DNA from: Clostridia bacterium
GTDB taxonomy: Bacteria; Bacillota; Clostridia; Christensenellales; Aristaeellaceae
Length of the DNA: 47,974 nucleotides
Direction of reading: 5' to 3'
Assembly: GCA_017463245.1 (NCBI GenBank)
Contig: JAFTPN010000051.1
Coordinates: 1 to 47,974, forward strand
In this document: positions 47,811 through 47,974 of the stretch, one piece after another
Numbering within the stretch: the stretch's first letter is position 1
How the letters are laid out: every line of letters begins with the position of its first letter
The notes under the pieces: generated by a model
What the model saw: the letters and a program-made list of their open reading frames with translations, nothing else
Databases searched by the model: none
What the model was told of the DNA's origin: nothing
Translations under genes and position numbers: made by a program

Positions 47811-47974
47811 ATGAAGAAGAGCATCCGTCAAGCAATCATCCTGGCGATGGTGATGATCCTGGCAGTGACCAGCACAGCGCTGGCCGACACGATCGTATCG
47901 TCCTCGTTCAAGTTCAACTCTGTGATGGAGCAGCCGGAAGCAACTCCTTCCGTTGAGCCCGAGGCCGAGCCCAC
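47811..47974 (+). CDS. Second secreted Pro/Glu-rich protein (partial, cut by window end)
   Basis: Only 54 codons are visible. A signal peptide (MKKSIRQAIILAMVMILAVT, cleavage after ALA) is followed by DTIVSSSFKFNSVMEQ and the beginning of a P-S-V-E-P repeat like the one upstream. The ATG at 47811 has AAGGAG 8 bases upstream; ATG 47805 is in frame but too close. The tandem of two such genes suggests a family that continues beyond the window. Confidence 0.75.
   Translation, partial: MKKSIRQAIILAMVMILAVTSTALADTIVSSSFKFNSVMEQPEATPSVEPEAEP

Overview
The window is GC-rich, densely coded DNA from a Bacillota genome. It is most likely an uncultured gut-type Clostridia (Christensenellales/Oscillospirales-like). 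The evidence is the murB-rapZ-whiA-crh-like order, a DnaE1-type DNA polymerase III, DUF1292/DUF896 proteins, an anaerobe's oxidative-stress set (rubrerythrin, desulfoferrodoxin, ferritin), and interspersed hairpin repeats of the kind seen in gut Clostridia. No CRISPR array, prophage or intact insertion sequence was seen.

Layout. 1-537: composite hairpin repeats. 538-4463: VTC-domain polyphosphate polymerase, then murB, rapZ, whiA and an HPr paralogue with Asn at position 15 and Ser at 46 (Crh-like). 4467-4903: terminator, tandem 7-mers, another composite repeat and a promoter. 4932-7973: three tandem M42 metallopeptidases. 8055-10239: large GT-C-like membrane protein and a small protein. 10259-10650: third large composite repeat. 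10700-12560: class-3 lipase-like protein and DUF1294 protein. 12663-14830: rarA and an orphan sensor kinase. 14846-15445: a gene-free 600 bp with a DnaA-box cluster flanked by 16-bp inverted repeats, then a train of hairpins. 15479-22044: mainly minus-strand genes, including a five-gene envelope operon (M1 peptidase, GT2-GtrA fusion, 54-residue protein, phosphodiester glycosidase, Lgt-like protein) and ybaK. 22212-23803: CofE-like ligase and secreted metallo-beta-lactamase. 23835-28467: dnaE-gtrA-HAD operon. 28597-28682: tRNA-Ser(CGA). 28799-32287: two tandem ABC-2 exporters. 32738-35231: oxidative-stress operon ending in a start-less rhodanese domain. 35412-36833: MATE transporter. 36962-40555: BspA-like secreted protein and CE15-like esterase. 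40743-46691: type IV pilus-like operon (transglutaminase-like protein, PilC-like protein, four pilin-like proteins, PilT-like ATPase) ending in a SARP-like regulator with a degenerate GGDEF domain. 46852-end: two secreted Glu/Pro/Thr-repeat proteins, the second cut by the window edge.

How the genes may work together. The first block is a conserved cell-wall and carbon-regulation neighbourhood. The 32.7-35.2 kb block detoxifies superoxide and peroxide and stores iron. The last 7 kb looks like one functional unit: a reduced pilus/pseudopilus machine, its own winged-helix/BTAD regulator, and secreted repeat proteins whose first promoter carries two direct TGTAACT heptamers placed as expected for such a regulator. 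That unit and the DnaA-box cluster near 15 kb are the parts most worth following up.
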